Below, piece by piece: positions 38,652 to 47,799 of a DNA stretch of 51,895 nucleotides (positions are counted from its first letter, which is position 1; every line of letters begins with the position of its first letter). The position numbers were made by a program, and so were the translations under genes. The notes under the pieces were generated by a model. That model made no database searches. It was not told the DNA's origin and saw only the letters and a program-made list of their open reading frames with translations. Source of the stretch: Granulicatella sp. WM01 (GTDB lineage Bacteria > Bacillota > Bacilli > Lactobacillales > Aerococcaceae); NCBI RefSeq assembly GCF_004570605.1, contig NZ_SPPB01000007.1, positions 1 to 51,895 of the forward strand, in the 5' to 3' direction.

Positions 38652-38689
38652 AGTGTCTCCTTAAAAGAATTATCTTTCGAGGAGGCACT
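38652..38689 (+). terminator. possible terminator after the FtsX permease
   Basis: AGTGTCTCCT (38652-38661) pairs with AGGAGGCACT (38680-38689) with one G-T pair. No T-run follows, so the call is weak. The rest of the 322-bp convergent spacer holds only the zwf terminator. Confidence 0.4.
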
Positions 38690-38785
38690 CACCATATAGT
38701 GCAAAAATATAAACACTATAATATATTGAGGTTAACGTATTCAATTTTTTAATCCTATAAAACCTTTATTGTTCCCCTATCAAAA

Positions 38786-38831
38786 AACAGGCTTTAAATC
38801 AGATTTGAAAGTATCTGATTTAAAGCCTGTT
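38786..38831 (-). terminator. hairpin downstream of zwf
   Basis: AACAGGCTTTAAATCAGA (38786-38803) pairs perfectly with TCTGATTTAAAGCCTGTT (38814-38831), an 18-bp stem. On the - strand it is followed by TTTTTTGATAGGGG, a good T-run. Confidence 0.85.
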
Positions 38832-38912
38832 AATTCTGCTGACAAACAGATATAAACATCTTTAGAATTATTTTACTAACGGTTTGCCTTTATACGTCAT
38901 CACATTCAAAAT

Positions 38913-40409
38913 TTATTCGTTAGGACAATAGATTGTGTCACATGAATGCCATGAAAATCCATCACGAGCTAATAAGTCATCTCCCTCTTTTGGTCCATGA
39001 CTACCTGCTGGATATGTTGGTAAATCAGAACTGGTATCATTATCCCAAGCTGAACGCACTAAATCTATGAATTTCCAAGACAATTCGACTTCTTGACGAT
39101 GCGCAAAGTTAGCATTATTCCCATTCAAACATTCTAAAATTAATCGCTCATACGCTTCCGGAATATCCTTTTCTTGTTCAGGAGAAACGTAATGTAATAA
39201 TGGTTTACGTTCAATATCATTAGATAGTCCCATTTGTTTCACATTTATATTAAAGGACATGCCTTGACTAGGTTGAATATGAATAGTTAACACATCTGGT
39301 AAAATATCCACTTGCGTTGGAGAATGGAATAAATTCACATCTACTGATCTGAATTGGATATGAATAACAGTATTTTTATTGGCTAATCTTTTTCCAGTAC
39401 GAATATAGAAAGGCACACCTGCCCAACGGAAATTATCAACCATTAGTTTCCCGGCAACATAAGTTTCTGTACGCGAATGCTCAACAACACCATCTTCTTG
39501 TAAGTATCCTAATAACTCCTCACTTTGAGTGTATTGAGCACGTACAAAGTTTTGCTTAACATCTTCTGGAGAATATGCACGTAACGAACGCAGTGCTTTA
39601 ATTTTTTCTTGTCTTACATCATTTCCGTCCATTTGTACAGGGGGTTCCATAATAAGTAGTGATAATATTTGGAAAATATGGTTTTGTACCATATCAAGTA
39701 AAGCACCACCACTAGTATCATAATAACCTGCTCTTGTTCCAACACCAACTTCTTCAGATAATGTGATTTGAACATTATCTACGAACTTATTATTCCATAA
39801 TGGCTCAAAAAAGATATTTGAAAAACGGATAGCATTAATATTTTGTACCATTTCTTTACCTAGGTAATGATCAATACGATAAATTTGCGTTTCCTCAAAA
39901 GTTTGTGCTAACTGATCATTCAACTCAATAGCAGACTCTAAATTATGCCCAAATGGTTTTTCAATAATCAAACGATTAAATCCTTGTTCAGTTAATAAAT
40001 GTTGTGTTTTTAAATGCTCTGTAATTGTTCCAAAAAATTGTGGTGCCATAGCTAAATAAAATACTCGATTTTGCTGTGTTTGATATTTTTTGTCTAATTC
40101 ACTGGCCAATTCTTTTAATTGTTGATATTCTTGTGTATTTTGAACATTATGTGATAAGTAATAAAAATGACTTGAAAATTCTTCTTTTTCAGTTTCGTCA
40201 TCACTTAATGAAGCAATAGATTGCATCACAATTTCACGGTAATAAGCATCGCTCCACTCACGACGAGCAGTTCCAATAACGGCAAAATGTTGACGTAAAT
40301 ACCCTTTTTTAAATAGTCTAAATAAAGCAGGATATAATTTGCGTTGTGCTAAATCTCCTGTCCCACCAAAAAGTGTAATTAATACAGCTTTTTCTTGTGT
40401 TGCTGGCAT
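38913..40409 (-). CDS. zwf: glucose-6-phosphate 1-dehydrogenase
   Basis: 498-aa first enzyme of the oxidative pentose phosphate pathway (glucose-6-P to 6-phosphogluconolactone, NADP+). The nucleotide-binding loop FGGTGDLAQRKLYPALFRL is at about 14-32, and the active-site motif RIDHYLGKEMVQNI is at about 178-191, containing the catalytic region histidine and lysine. RTGKRLANKNTVIHI follows at about 337-350. AGGAGG precedes the ATG. Monocistronic, with a strong terminator; gnd and pgl are not in the window. Confidence 0.96.
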   Translation of the reverse strand: MPATQEKAVLITLFGGTGDLAQRKLYPALFRLFKKGYLRQHFAVIGTARREWSDAYYREIVMQSIASLSDDETEKEEFSSHFYYLSHNVQNTQEYQQLKELASELDKKYQTQQNRVFYLAMAPQFFGTITEHLKTQHLLTEQGFNRLIIEKPFGHNLESAIELNDQLAQTFEETQIYRIDHYLGKEMVQNINAIRFSNIFFEPLWNNKFVDNVQITLSEEVGVGTRAGYYDTSGGALLDMVQNHIFQILSLLIMEPPVQMDGNDVRQEKIKALRSLRAYSPEDVKQNFVRAQYTQSEELLGYLQEDGVVEHSRTETYVAGKLMVDNFRWAGVPFYIRTGKRLANKNTVIHIQFRSVDVNLFHSPTQVDILPDVLTIHIQPSQGMSFNINVKQMGLSNDIERKPLLHYVSPEQEKDIPEAYERLILECLNGNNANFAHRQEVELSWKFIDLVRSAWDNDTSSDLPTYPAGSHGPKEGDDLLARDGFSWHSCDTIYCPNE

Positions 40410-40551
40410 AGATAACCTCCTATTTGAAATGTATTTCTATTATGCTGAGTTGTAAAAAACGTTGCAAATATTGTGCAATAAGCATTATAAAAGATTATTT
40501 TATCTTAAATAATCATGAATTGGAAATATTTTTTCTTTATTAGACAAAAAC

Positions 40552-40571
40552 AGAATGAGCCACCCCATTCT
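40552..40571 (-). terminator. intrinsic terminator at the end of the CDF exporter gene
   Basis: On the - strand AGAATG-GGGTGGCT-CATTCT followed by GTTTTTG. The stem overlaps the stop codon of the exporter gene. Confidence 0.65.
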
Positions 40572-41433
40572 ATTCATCTGGTTCTACATGAATATCTATA
40601 AATGATACATGATAGTTTTGTTGCAATTCCCTTTCAATATCTTCTGTCACGCTATGGCTCTCTTTAACAGTAAGATTCGCCGGCATAACAACTGTTACAT
40701 CTACATAAATATTTGCTCCATAGTGACGCGCTTTTAAAGCACGAATATCTAAAACTTCAGAATGTGCTAAAATGACTTGACGATAATCTTGCAAGCTAGC
40801 ATTATCAAAACCGTCAGACAAAATGAAAGCATTATCTTTGAAAATAGAATATGCCGTTTGCAAAATAATGAGCGATACGATAATTGCCATTAAGCTATCT
40901 ATCCAAACAAGTTGTGTCATTTTAGTAATGAATAAAGATACTCCTGTCACCAAACTTGCTAGAGCATCACTACGATTATTCTGTGCTGTTGCACGTAACC
41001 CTGCTGAACGTGTTATTCTTGCTAGACGATAATTGTACAAACACGTCAAAGCCAATGCTCCACTTGAGAGCAATCCTGTCCAAACCAAGATACTATCAAA
41101 TTCTTGACTGTTAGGAAGCAACAGAGCATGGACGGCAGAAAACAATACTTGAGCACCTATAATGAACATAATAAACGCACTTATCAAACCAGCGATACTC
41201 TCTATTTTCCAATGTCCATACTGGTGCTCTGCATCTGCTGGAATGCGTGAAGAACGCATCCCAATAAAAATGGCAATGGAAGACAAAATATCTGTAAAAT
41301 TGTTCCAACCATCTGCTACAAGTGCCATTGAATAGCAAAGTGTGCCTATCATAATTTTTGAACTTGCTAGTATAATATACACGACAATACTTAATAATGT
41401 TCCTTTTTCCGCTTTCTGTGTTAAATCTTCCAT
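40570..41433 (-). CDS. cation diffusion facilitator (CDF) family metal exporter
   Basis: 287-aa membrane antiporter with about six helices and a C-terminal cytosolic metal-sensing domain (about 205-287, ending FIDIHVEPDE). The membrane metal site is formed by ADGWNNFTD (about 40-48) and NNRSDALAS (about 147-155). The DxxNxxxD/NxxxD pattern, instead of HxxxD, is seen in manganese-exporting members such as streptococcal MntE, so Mn2+ is more likely than Zn2+; this is inference from motif. It stands alone, oriented away from the Nudix operon. Confidence 0.87.
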   Translation of the reverse strand: MEDLTQKAEKGTLLSIVVYIILASSKIMIGTLCYSMALVADGWNNFTDILSSIAIFIGMRSSRIPADAEHQYGHWKIESIAGLISAFIMFIIGAQVLFSAVHALLLPNSQEFDSILVWTGLLSSGALALTCLYNYRLARITRSAGLRATAQNNRSDALASLVTGVSLFITKMTQLVWIDSLMAIIVSLIILQTAYSIFKDNAFILSDGFDNASLQDYRQVILAHSEVLDIRALKARHYGANIYVDVTVVMPANLTVKESHSVTEDIERELQQNYHVSFIDIHVEPDE

Positions 41434-41506
41434 AAAATATTCCTATCTATTAGTATCATATACCTAATAAAATCATAACAAAAAACAATGTTATCTGTCA
41501 AAAATA

Positions 41507-41515
41507 TGGTATACT
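41507..41515 (+). promoter_or_regulatory. extended -10 promoter of the Nudix operon
   Basis: TGGTATACT (TGn + TATACT) lies 39 bp before the Nudix start codon. No good -35 is present at 17 bp, consistent with an extended -10 promoter. Confidence 0.55.
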
Positions 41516-41553
41516 ATAACTACATAAAAACTATGTCTTTAAGGAGGTATATT

Positions 41554-42111
41554 ATGTGCTTAAATGAACCAACAATTCGCAAAGAATTAAAATATACTGG
41601 GCGTATTTTTTCAGTCGAACAGCATCATGTCACTTTGCCAAATGGAAAAACAGCTCTTAGAGATGTTATTTTACATAATGGTGCTGTTGCTATCATTGCT
41701 ATTACTCCAGAAAATAAATTGGTCTTAGTCAAACAATACCGAAAAGGTGTTGAAAAAATGTTGATTGAAATTCCAGCAGGCATGCTAGATAAAAAGGGAG
41801 AACTTCCTTTGGCAGCTGCTCAAAGAGAATTGATTGAAGAAACACGTTATGAAGCAAGAGAATGGGAAAAAGTCATCACAATGTCAATGAGTCCTGGCTA
41901 TTTATCAGAAGAAATTACATTGTTTTTGGCAAAAGGTTTATTTCCAACAACGCTATCCCATTTAACTTTAGATGAGGATGAATTCGTTGAAGTTTTAGAA
42001 TTGAGTCGAAAAGATGTTGAAGAATATATAAAAATAGGCTTGATTAGCGATGCTAAAACGTTGTATGCTATTTTGTATTGGGACTTGCTAGTTGATAGGG
42101 GTGTCTTGTGA
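41554..42111 (+). CDS. Nudix hydrolase, ADP-ribose pyrophosphatase type
   Basis: 185-aa predicted ADP-ribose pyrophosphatase (ADP-ribose to AMP and ribose-5-P). EIPAGMLDKKGE precedes the Nudix box GELPLAAAQRELIEET, where the catalytic REL.EE is intact. The consensus glycine after EExG is replaced by arginine (EETRYEA). Later ITMSMSPGYLSEEITLFLA is typical of the ADPRase subgroup. AAGGAGG fixes the ATG at 41554; the upstream in-frame ATG at 41488 lies before the promoter. The stop overlaps the next gene's GTG start. First gene of a nucleotide/NAD salvage operon. Confidence 0.88.
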   Translation: MCLNEPTIRKELKYTGRIFSVEQHHVTLPNGKTALRDVILHNGAVAIIAITPENKLVLVKQYRKGVEKMLIEIPAGMLDKKGELPLAAAQRELIEETRYEAREWEKVITMSMSPGYLSEEITLFLAKGLFPTTLSHLTLDEDEFVEVLELSRKDVEEYIKIGLISDAKTLYAILYWDLLVDRGVL

Positions 42112-42335
42112 ATTCACGATTAAAGAAAAATCATCCAGAATATGTAGAGGAGCAAAACGTATCTTACGAAGATGAAACTATCCGTTTATCTCCACAAGAT
42201 TTTCAAACCTTAGAAACACTTCAACAACCTAATCGTCCTACTCGTAAAGGAAGCATCAATCGCTTTTTAACGATAGGCATTATCGTTGAATTAATATTAC
42301 TTGCCCTCATTTTATTTATCGCATTTAAAAAGTAA
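42108..42335 (+). CDS. small single-helix membrane protein
   Basis: 75 aa starting with GTG, overlapping the Nudix stop (GTGA). A charged cytosolic N-terminal part (about 1-50) is followed by one membrane helix (FLTIGIIVELILLALILFIA, about 53-72) and a short FKK tail. No family was recognised, though small tail-anchored proteins are common between nudF-like and mtnN genes in Lactobacillales. Translational coupling to the Nudix gene and AGGGG upstream support expression. Confidence 0.65.
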   Translation: MNSRLKKNHPEYVEEQNVSYEDETIRLSPQDFQTLETLQQPNRPTRKGSINRFLTIGIIVELILLALILFIAFKK

Positions 42336-42344
42336 GGAGATTAT

Positions 42345-43034
42345 ATGAAAATAGGTATTATCGGTGCTATGGCACAAGAAACGGAATTATTATTAAGTCG
42401 TATGATGTACCGTATTGAAGAAAAAAAACATCATTTAACGTTTGTTTTAGGCCCACTAAATGGTCATGACGTTGTTCTTGTTCAATCCGGTATTGGAAAA
42501 GTCAATTCAACTATTGCAACAACTTTACTAATTACACATTATAAAGTTGATTATGTCATTAATACGGGTTCTGCTGGTAGTTTGGCACAGTTATCCATTG
42601 GAGATGTTGTCATTTCTAACCAAGTGGCATATCATGATGTCAATGTGACTGCTTTTGGGTATGCAATCGGTCAAGTCCCTCAAATGCCACTTTACTATGA
42701 AGCAGATGATACTTTAGTACAATTGGCATATAAAGCTGTTCAATCTTGTCATTTACGTGCGAACATTGGGGAAATTGTATCTTCTGATTCGTTTATTGAT
42801 AGTCAAGAAAAAATACACACTATCCAAACTCATTTCCCTAAAGCACTCTGTACTGAAATGGAAGGTGCCTCTATTGCTCAAACATGTCATATCTTGAATG
42901 TGCCTTTTGTTATTGTTCGAGCAATTTCTGATAATGCAGATGGTAAAGCTCCTGTGTCATTTGATGAATTTATTGTCACAGCTGGAGAAAATTCAGCAAA
43001 AATGGTTTTAGAAATATTGGAGAATTTAGCATGA
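42345..43034 (+). CDS. mtnN: 5'-methylthioadenosine/S-adenosylhomocysteine nucleosidase
   Basis: 229-aa enzyme that cleaves MTA and SAH to adenine and the thioribose, feeding methionine recycling and AI-2 synthesis. It opens KIGIIGAMAQETELL; the usual EEE is AQE but the catalytic glutamate at position 12 is kept. INTGSAGSL, TEMEGASIAQ (substrate glutamates) and VRAISDNADGKA (catalytic aspartate) are in place. AAGGAG precedes the ATG. It overlaps the nicotinamidase start by 4 bp. Confidence 0.95.
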   Translation: MKIGIIGAMAQETELLLSRMMYRIEEKKHHLTFVLGPLNGHDVVLVQSGIGKVNSTIATTLLITHYKVDYVINTGSAGSLAQLSIGDVVISNQVAYHDVNVTAFGYAIGQVPQMPLYYEADDTLVQLAYKAVQSCHLRANIGEIVSSDSFIDSQEKIHTIQTHFPKALCTEMEGASIAQTCHILNVPFVIVRAISDNADGKAPVSFDEFIVTAGENSAKMVLEILENLA

Positions 43035-43564
43035 AAGCACTAATTGTTATTGACTATACAAATGATTTTATCGCTACAAATGGAGCTTTAACGTGTGGTA
43101 CGGTTGGACAAAATATTGAGCACGCTATTGCCTCATTAGTAAAAGAATTTCAAGCAAATCAAGATTTTATCGTTTTTGCAACAGATAAACACGAAAAACA
43201 GGACAAGTATCATCCTGAAAACAAATTATTCCCTCCACATAATATCGTAGGGACAACAGGTAGACACTTCTACGGAGAACTAGACGTTTTAGCACAAGAT
43301 GTCAATATTTATAAAATGGACAAACGCCGCTATTCTTCTTTTGCAGGAACAGATTTAGACAGTCGCTTGAGAGAACGGAGCATTACAGAAATTCATTTAT
43401 GTGGTGTGTGTACAGATATTTGTGTCCTACATACTGCAATAGAAGGATACAATTTAGGATACGATATAGTTGTTCATAAACTTGCTGTAGCAAGTTTTGA
43501 TGATGTTGGTCATCACTATGCTTTGAAACACTTGGAACATGTCATTGGTGCAAAAGTTATATAG
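43031..43564 (+). CDS. pncA: isochorismatase-family cysteine hydrolase, probable nicotinamidase
   Basis: 177-aa enzyme likely converting nicotinamide to nicotinate in NAD salvage. The catalytic triad is visible as Asp in VIDYTNDF (residue 8), a lysine in the middle region and the cysteine in CGVCTDICVLHTA (about 133-140, second C of the motif). The metal-binding pattern DKH...H lies in ATDKHEKQDKYHPE. The ATGA overlap with mtnN shows coupling. Nicotinamidase is more likely than other isochorismatase relatives because the DxH metal motif is present; substrate is not proven. Confidence 0.85.
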   Translation: MKALIVIDYTNDFIATNGALTCGTVGQNIEHAIASLVKEFQANQDFIVFATDKHEKQDKYHPENKLFPPHNIVGTTGRHFYGELDVLAQDVNIYKMDKRRYSSFAGTDLDSRLRERSITEIHLCGVCTDICVLHTAIEGYNLGYDIVVHKLAVASFDDVGHHYALKHLEHVIGAKVI

Positions 43565-43594
43565 GGTTTAAAAATAGGAAGAGTAGGCAAAATC

Positions 43595-44395
43595 GTGAGA
43601 ATATTATTTATCGGTGATATTGTGGGAGGCATTGGGAGAGAAAGTGTACGGGAATTATTACCTAAATTAAAACGCAAATATAAACCACAAATCACAATTG
43701 CTAATGCTGAAAATTCAGCACATGGAAAAGGGATAACAGAAAAAATATACAAAGAACTATTGGCACTAGGCATTGATGTCATCACAATGGGAAATCACAC
43801 TTGGGATAATAAAGATATCTTTAATTTTATCCACCAAGCTCCTAAACTAGTTAGGCCTGCAAACTTTCCAAAAGGTGTTGCTGGACAAGGCTTTACTATC
43901 ATCAACGTTAATCATCAAAAATTAGCTGTTATCAACTTACAAGGACGTGTCTTTATGGCAAATTTAGATGACCCTTTTACCGTAGGCGAACAGTTAATTA
44001 AAGAATGTCGGAACATCACGCCACATATTTTTATTGACTTTCACGCTGAAACAACCAGCGAAAAACAAGCATTTGCTTGGTCAATGGATGGCTTAGTTTC
44101 TGCTGTTATAGGGACACATACGCACGTCCAAACAAATGACGCTAGAATCTTACCACAAGGCACTGCATTTATGAGTGATGTAGGCATGACTGGTGCCTAT
44201 GACAGTGTGTTAGGATTTAGAAAAGAAGCCATTATTACTAAATTTAAAAATCAACTACCTGCCCGACATGAAGTCACCGATTCAGGACGTAAACTATTTT
44301 CTGCTTGCTTCCTTGAACTTGATGATACTACTGGAAAAGCACGTAAAATTGAAAATATTTTAATTAATGAAGATAGAAAACTAGACATTGAATAA
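43595..44395 (+). CDS. YmdB-family metallophosphoesterase
   Basis: 266-aa dimetal phosphodiesterase (TIGR00282 family). In Bacillus YmdB acts on 2',3'-cyclic nucleotides and influences biofilm and motility decisions. Metal ligands appear in FIGDIVGGIGR (D8), ANAENSAHGKG (E/N, about 38-41), MGNHTWDN (about 66-73), IDFHAETTSEK (about 148) and IGTHTHVQTND (about 172-178). Start is GTG at 43595, with GGAAGAGTAGG upstream. It follows pncA by 30 bp, probably the same transcript. Confidence 0.92.
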   Translation: MRILFIGDIVGGIGRESVRELLPKLKRKYKPQITIANAENSAHGKGITEKIYKELLALGIDVITMGNHTWDNKDIFNFIHQAPKLVRPANFPKGVAGQGFTIINVNHQKLAVINLQGRVFMANLDDPFTVGEQLIKECRNITPHIFIDFHAETTSEKQAFAWSMDGLVSAVIGTHTHVQTNDARILPQGTAFMSDVGMTGAYDSVLGFRKEAIITKFKNQLPARHEVTDSGRKLFSACFLELDDTTGKARKIENILINEDRKLDIE

Positions 44396-44396
44396 T

Positions 44397-44487
44397 ACTC
44401 GAAAACTAGGAAAATCCCCTTTCGTATTACAGAATAGTCTGTTGTACCATAAGTGCGTATCAAAAATTTCCTAGTTTTTAGTTGAGT
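44397..44487 (+). other. structured intergenic element between ymdB and the HAD gene
   Basis: AAAACTAGGAAA (44402-44413) and TTTCCTAGTTTT (44467-44478) are perfect 12-bp inverted repeats 53 bp apart. They are extended by ACTC (44397-44400) with GAGT (44484-44487). Inside is a small ACAGA-atag-TCTGT hairpin. The whole would fold as a branched RNA directly before the ribosome binding site of the HAD gene. It could be a regulatory leader, a processing site or a small inserted repeat. Confidence 0.5.
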
Positions 44488-44505
44488 AACAAAGGAGGTG
44501 CATCT

Positions 44506-45225
44506 ATGACACACAATAATATAGCTATTATTTTAGACATTGACGACACAGTTTATGATCAAATGATTCCTTTTAAAAATGCACTATATAAATATCTCTC
44601 TTTTCCATCTCATCAACTCGTTTCTTTATTTTTGAGCTATAGAGCCTATAGTGACTCTGTTTTTGAAGCTACGCAGCATAATCAAATGACTATACAAGAT
44701 ATGCACATTTATAGATTAAAGCAAGCATTGTTAGACTATGATTACATCATTTCAAATGAACTTGCTTTAGCAATTCAAGATGACTATGCTACACAACAAG
44801 GAAATTTACATTTAGACGAACATATTATACATTTACTCAACCTTTGTCAGCAACATAACATTCCATTAGGCATTATTTCAAATGGACCTAGTGAACATCA
44901 GTGGAAAAAAGTGCATCAACTTCAACTCACACGCTGGATAGATCCTAATCACATTATCATTTCTCAAGATGTTAATGTCATGAAACCTGATAAACAAATT
45001 TTTTCGATATTAGAACAAAAAATGCATTTAAATAAACAACACACCTACTATATTGGTGATTCTTATCAAAATGATATTATTGGTGCAAAATCAGCCGAAT
45101 GGAAAGCAATATGGCTAAATCCTTACCATAAACACATAACTGGTCATCATACTCCTGATGCCACCCTATTTAGCCGTTTGGAATTATATCACTATGTTTC
45201 TCATCTTATCACAAATTCACTCTAA
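44506..45225 (+). CDS. HAD-superfamily hydrolase (YjjG-like nucleotidase/phosphatase)
   Basis: 239-aa HAD-IA phosphatase. Motif I DIDDTVYDQ (about 10-18) has the nucleophile and acid aspartates, motif II is GIISNGP (serine, about 126), motif III lysine lies in MKPDKQIF, and motif IV is YIGDSYQNDIIGAK. A helical cap (about 20-95) fits the YjjG/pyrimidine 5'-nucleotidase group, but the substrate is not determined. AAAGGAGGTG fixes the ATG at 44506; an in-frame upstream start at 44482 lies within the structured element. A terminator follows 9 nt after the stop. Confidence 0.85.
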   Translation: MTHNNIAIILDIDDTVYDQMIPFKNALYKYLSFPSHQLVSLFLSYRAYSDSVFEATQHNQMTIQDMHIYRLKQALLDYDYIISNELALAIQDDYATQQGNLHLDEHIIHLLNLCQQHNIPLGIISNGPSEHQWKKVHQLQLTRWIDPNHIIISQDVNVMKPDKQIFSILEQKMHLNKQHTYYIGDSYQNDIIGAKSAEWKAIWLNPYHKHITGHHTPDATLFSRLELYHYVSHLITNSL

Positions 45226-45233
45226 ATGAATAC

Positions 45234-45264
45234 GCTGCATGCCGTTTATACACTTGCATGCAGC
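45234..45264 (+). terminator. intrinsic terminator after the HAD gene
   Basis: GCTGCATGC (45234-45242) pairs perfectly with GCATGCAGC (45256-45264), followed by TTTATTTC. Confidence 0.85.
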
Positions 45265-45774
45265 TTTATTTCATGGGGATATTTTTAAAGCATTATATTC
45301 CTTTTGACTAATAGAATAAAAAAATCTAATAACAATATAAAAATTCGTTAAATATGCAAAGTTATAAAATAGCCGTAAATACTAATTATTATATTTTCAG
45401 ATATAACGAATACATCCTATAAATTTCCTTTCCTAAATAGATGACTTTAAAAACATCTTAACTCTTGTATTAGTATTTACTACATCTACTATTCTTTTGA
45501 ACACTTCACACTGCATCCCTTGTTTTCTCTTTTTTACACATTATTTCTCTGTGAATTTTCCATTTCATCTTGTCAACTATCTACTAGATAAGCCCCCAAT
45601 ATTTCTATAAAATATGTTATCATTCACTAATATAGAATATCAAAAATCCCTGATAATTCTACTTCTATTGCTTTTCGGCACAATCATATAACCTATCCCA
45701 AACATGACTTTGTGCTGAAAAAGTATAGCATCTTAGACAGTATTCTTATATGATAAAAACGTGGAGGAAAAATA
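45265..45774. other. non-coding upstream region of the PTS operon
   Basis: About 510 bp of AT-rich DNA with no supported gene on either strand. It must contain the promoter of the PTS operon. I could not fix a convincing -35/-10 pair or a catabolite-responsive element. Confidence 0.5.
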
Positions 45775-47799
45775 ATGTTAGATAATAGTTTAATGACACT
45801 ACTCAAACATATATTGGAAAACCCTACAATAACCGTACACTCATTTTTGGATATTCATCATCTCAGCCAAAGACAATTTCAATTAAAATTGAAACAACTA
45901 AATGATTATTTACATACACTACATTTAGCACCTATTTCAATCGAAAATCAAGTCTTTGTCTATGATAAACAACTTGAAAATTTTTTGTTACAGGATGATT
46001 TTTACAACGAAAAAAATATTTTATTTGAAGAAGATATGCGTATCTATACAATTTACTTATATACCTTCATTCGTCAAGAAACTATCAGTAATTTTCACTT
46101 TCAATGGTTGATGCAAGTGAGTAAAAATACCGTACTATCCGACATGAAACACGTACGTAATATGTGTTTAAAACATCATGTTCAATTCGGATACACAAGA
46201 AAAAAAGGTTATCACTTAAATGGGACAGAAATGGATAAACGTTATGTTGCCATGATCTGTTTAAATCATTTATTGAGCTACTCTATTGGCAAAAAAATTA
46301 TCTATCATCTGGTTAAGTCATGGCAAATTGATCCGTTTTTAGATGATATTAGTCAGTCCATTAAGTCTTGTCTAAAAGAAGATAATTGGCGTGTTCCTCC
46401 GTCAAGGCTAGAGTTATTAACCTTTTTTTATCAACTCATTTTAATTCGTGACTCTTCAACACTCAGCTTTTCAGACAAACAACTACACGTCTTAACTAAG
46501 CATGAATTATTGCACACTACTCGGCGAATTGCAGACCGTTTAAATATTCATCATACTATGGAAGTGTATTATTTAACGGCACATTTACTAGCTGTTGTAG
46601 AGGGAAATACGCTAGAGCATACACAAAAATTGCATCATCATATTCATTATATGATTGATTATATTGAACGTCACATGGTTGTACATTTTGACAAACAACT
46701 TGACTTATATAAAGGACTCTGTTTGCATCTATTGCCTACATACTATCGTATTCTATTTGATATTCCCATTCACAATAGTTTAACAGAGCTCATTATAAGT
46801 GATTATCCATTTCTATTTGATATGGTTAAACGCTCACTAATCCCATTAGAGCATGAGTTAAATAAATCTTTTTCAGCAGATGAAGTTGCTTTTTTAACAA
46901 TGTTTTTTGGAGGAAAATTGAAACAAAATTTTCCCACTCAAAGCACACTACATGCTCTTGTCATTTGTCCAAATGGCATTAGTGCTTCAAATATGTTAAA
47001 AACACAACTGGAACAACTTTTTCCAACGTTCCAATGGTCTGTTAGTGCACACATGGAGCATTATGATTTAACACATGTTCACATGATTTTTTCTACAATT
47101 TTTATGAAAGCACCTATTCCAGTATATGTCACTAAACCTATTTTATCTATTCATGAAAAAAATTATTTGATTGATGTGGTCAATAAAGATTTTAATGTCA
47201 CTACATCTAAATTGCCAACAAGCCAAGATATTATTGCACTTGTTGAAAAGCATGCAACAATTTTAGATTATGCACATCTTGAGCAAGATCTTGATTGCTA
47301 TATTCGTCAACATGCTTATATAGAAAGGAAAGAAAACCCTATGTTAAAAGATTTAATCCGCCCAGAGTACATTCACTTTTCAACGGATACGCTATCTTGG
47401 CAAGAAGCTATTCAACTCTCATGTGCTCCTTTAGAAACATACGGCCATATCACACCACAATACGCTGAAGCTATTATTGAGCGTGTCAAAACATTTGGTC
47501 CGTATATCCATATTGGTAAAGGTGTAGCCATTCCACATGCTAGACCTGAAGACGGTGTCAAAAAAATCGGTATGTCACTTTTAAAATTGCACACACCTGT
47601 TCAATTAGATAACATGGCTGAACATACTGTTGATGTGTTCATTACACTAGCTGCAATTGACAATACAACACACTTAAATGCGCTTTCCGAACTCACTAAA
47701 ATATTGTCGGATACACATAAATTAGAGCAATTAAAACAAGCTAAAACAACACAAGATGTCTTACATATTATTAATCATACTCAGGAGGAAAACAAATGA
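45775..47799 (+). CDS. BglG-family PRD/EIIA transcriptional activator of the PTS operon
   Basis: 674-aa regulator of the MtlR/LicR type. N-terminal helix-turn-helix domains (about 1-165; SHRQ-like ILENPTITVHSFLDIHHLS, VSKNTVLSDMKHVRNM) are followed by two PTS regulation domains (about 170-385; RRIADRLNIHHTMEVYYL contains PRD histidines). A EIIB-like domain follows with Cys398 in VICPNGISASNM, then a C-terminal EIIA domain with the phosphorylatable His588 in KGVAIPHARPEDG. Since no separate EIIA gene is present, the EIIA domain may both sense and serve the transporter. GGAGG precedes the ATG; the stop overlaps the EIIB start by 4 bp. Confidence 0.9.
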   Translation: MLDNSLMTLLKHILENPTITVHSFLDIHHLSQRQFQLKLKQLNDYLHTLHLAPISIENQVFVYDKQLENFLLQDDFYNEKNILFEEDMRIYTIYLYTFIRQETISNFHFQWLMQVSKNTVLSDMKHVRNMCLKHHVQFGYTRKKGYHLNGTEMDKRYVAMICLNHLLSYSIGKKIIYHLVKSWQIDPFLDDISQSIKSCLKEDNWRVPPSRLELLTFFYQLILIRDSSTLSFSDKQLHVLTKHELLHTTRRIADRLNIHHTMEVYYLTAHLLAVVEGNTLEHTQKLHHHIHYMIDYIERHMVVHFDKQLDLYKGLCLHLLPTYYRILFDIPIHNSLTELIISDYPFLFDMVKRSLIPLEHELNKSFSADEVAFLTMFFGGKLKQNFPTQSTLHALVICPNGISASNMLKTQLEQLFPTFQWSVSAHMEHYDLTHVHMIFSTIFMKAPIPVYVTKPILSIHEKNYLIDVVNKDFNVTTSKLPTSQDIIALVEKHATILDYAHLEQDLDCYIRQHAYIERKENPMLKDLIRPEYIHFSTDTLSWQEAIQLSCAPLETYGHITPQYAEAIIERVKTFGPYIHIGKGVAIPHARPEDGVKKIGMSLLKLHTPVQLDNMAEHTVDVFITLAAIDNTTHLNALSELTKILSDTHKLEQLKQAKTTQDVLHIINHTQEENK

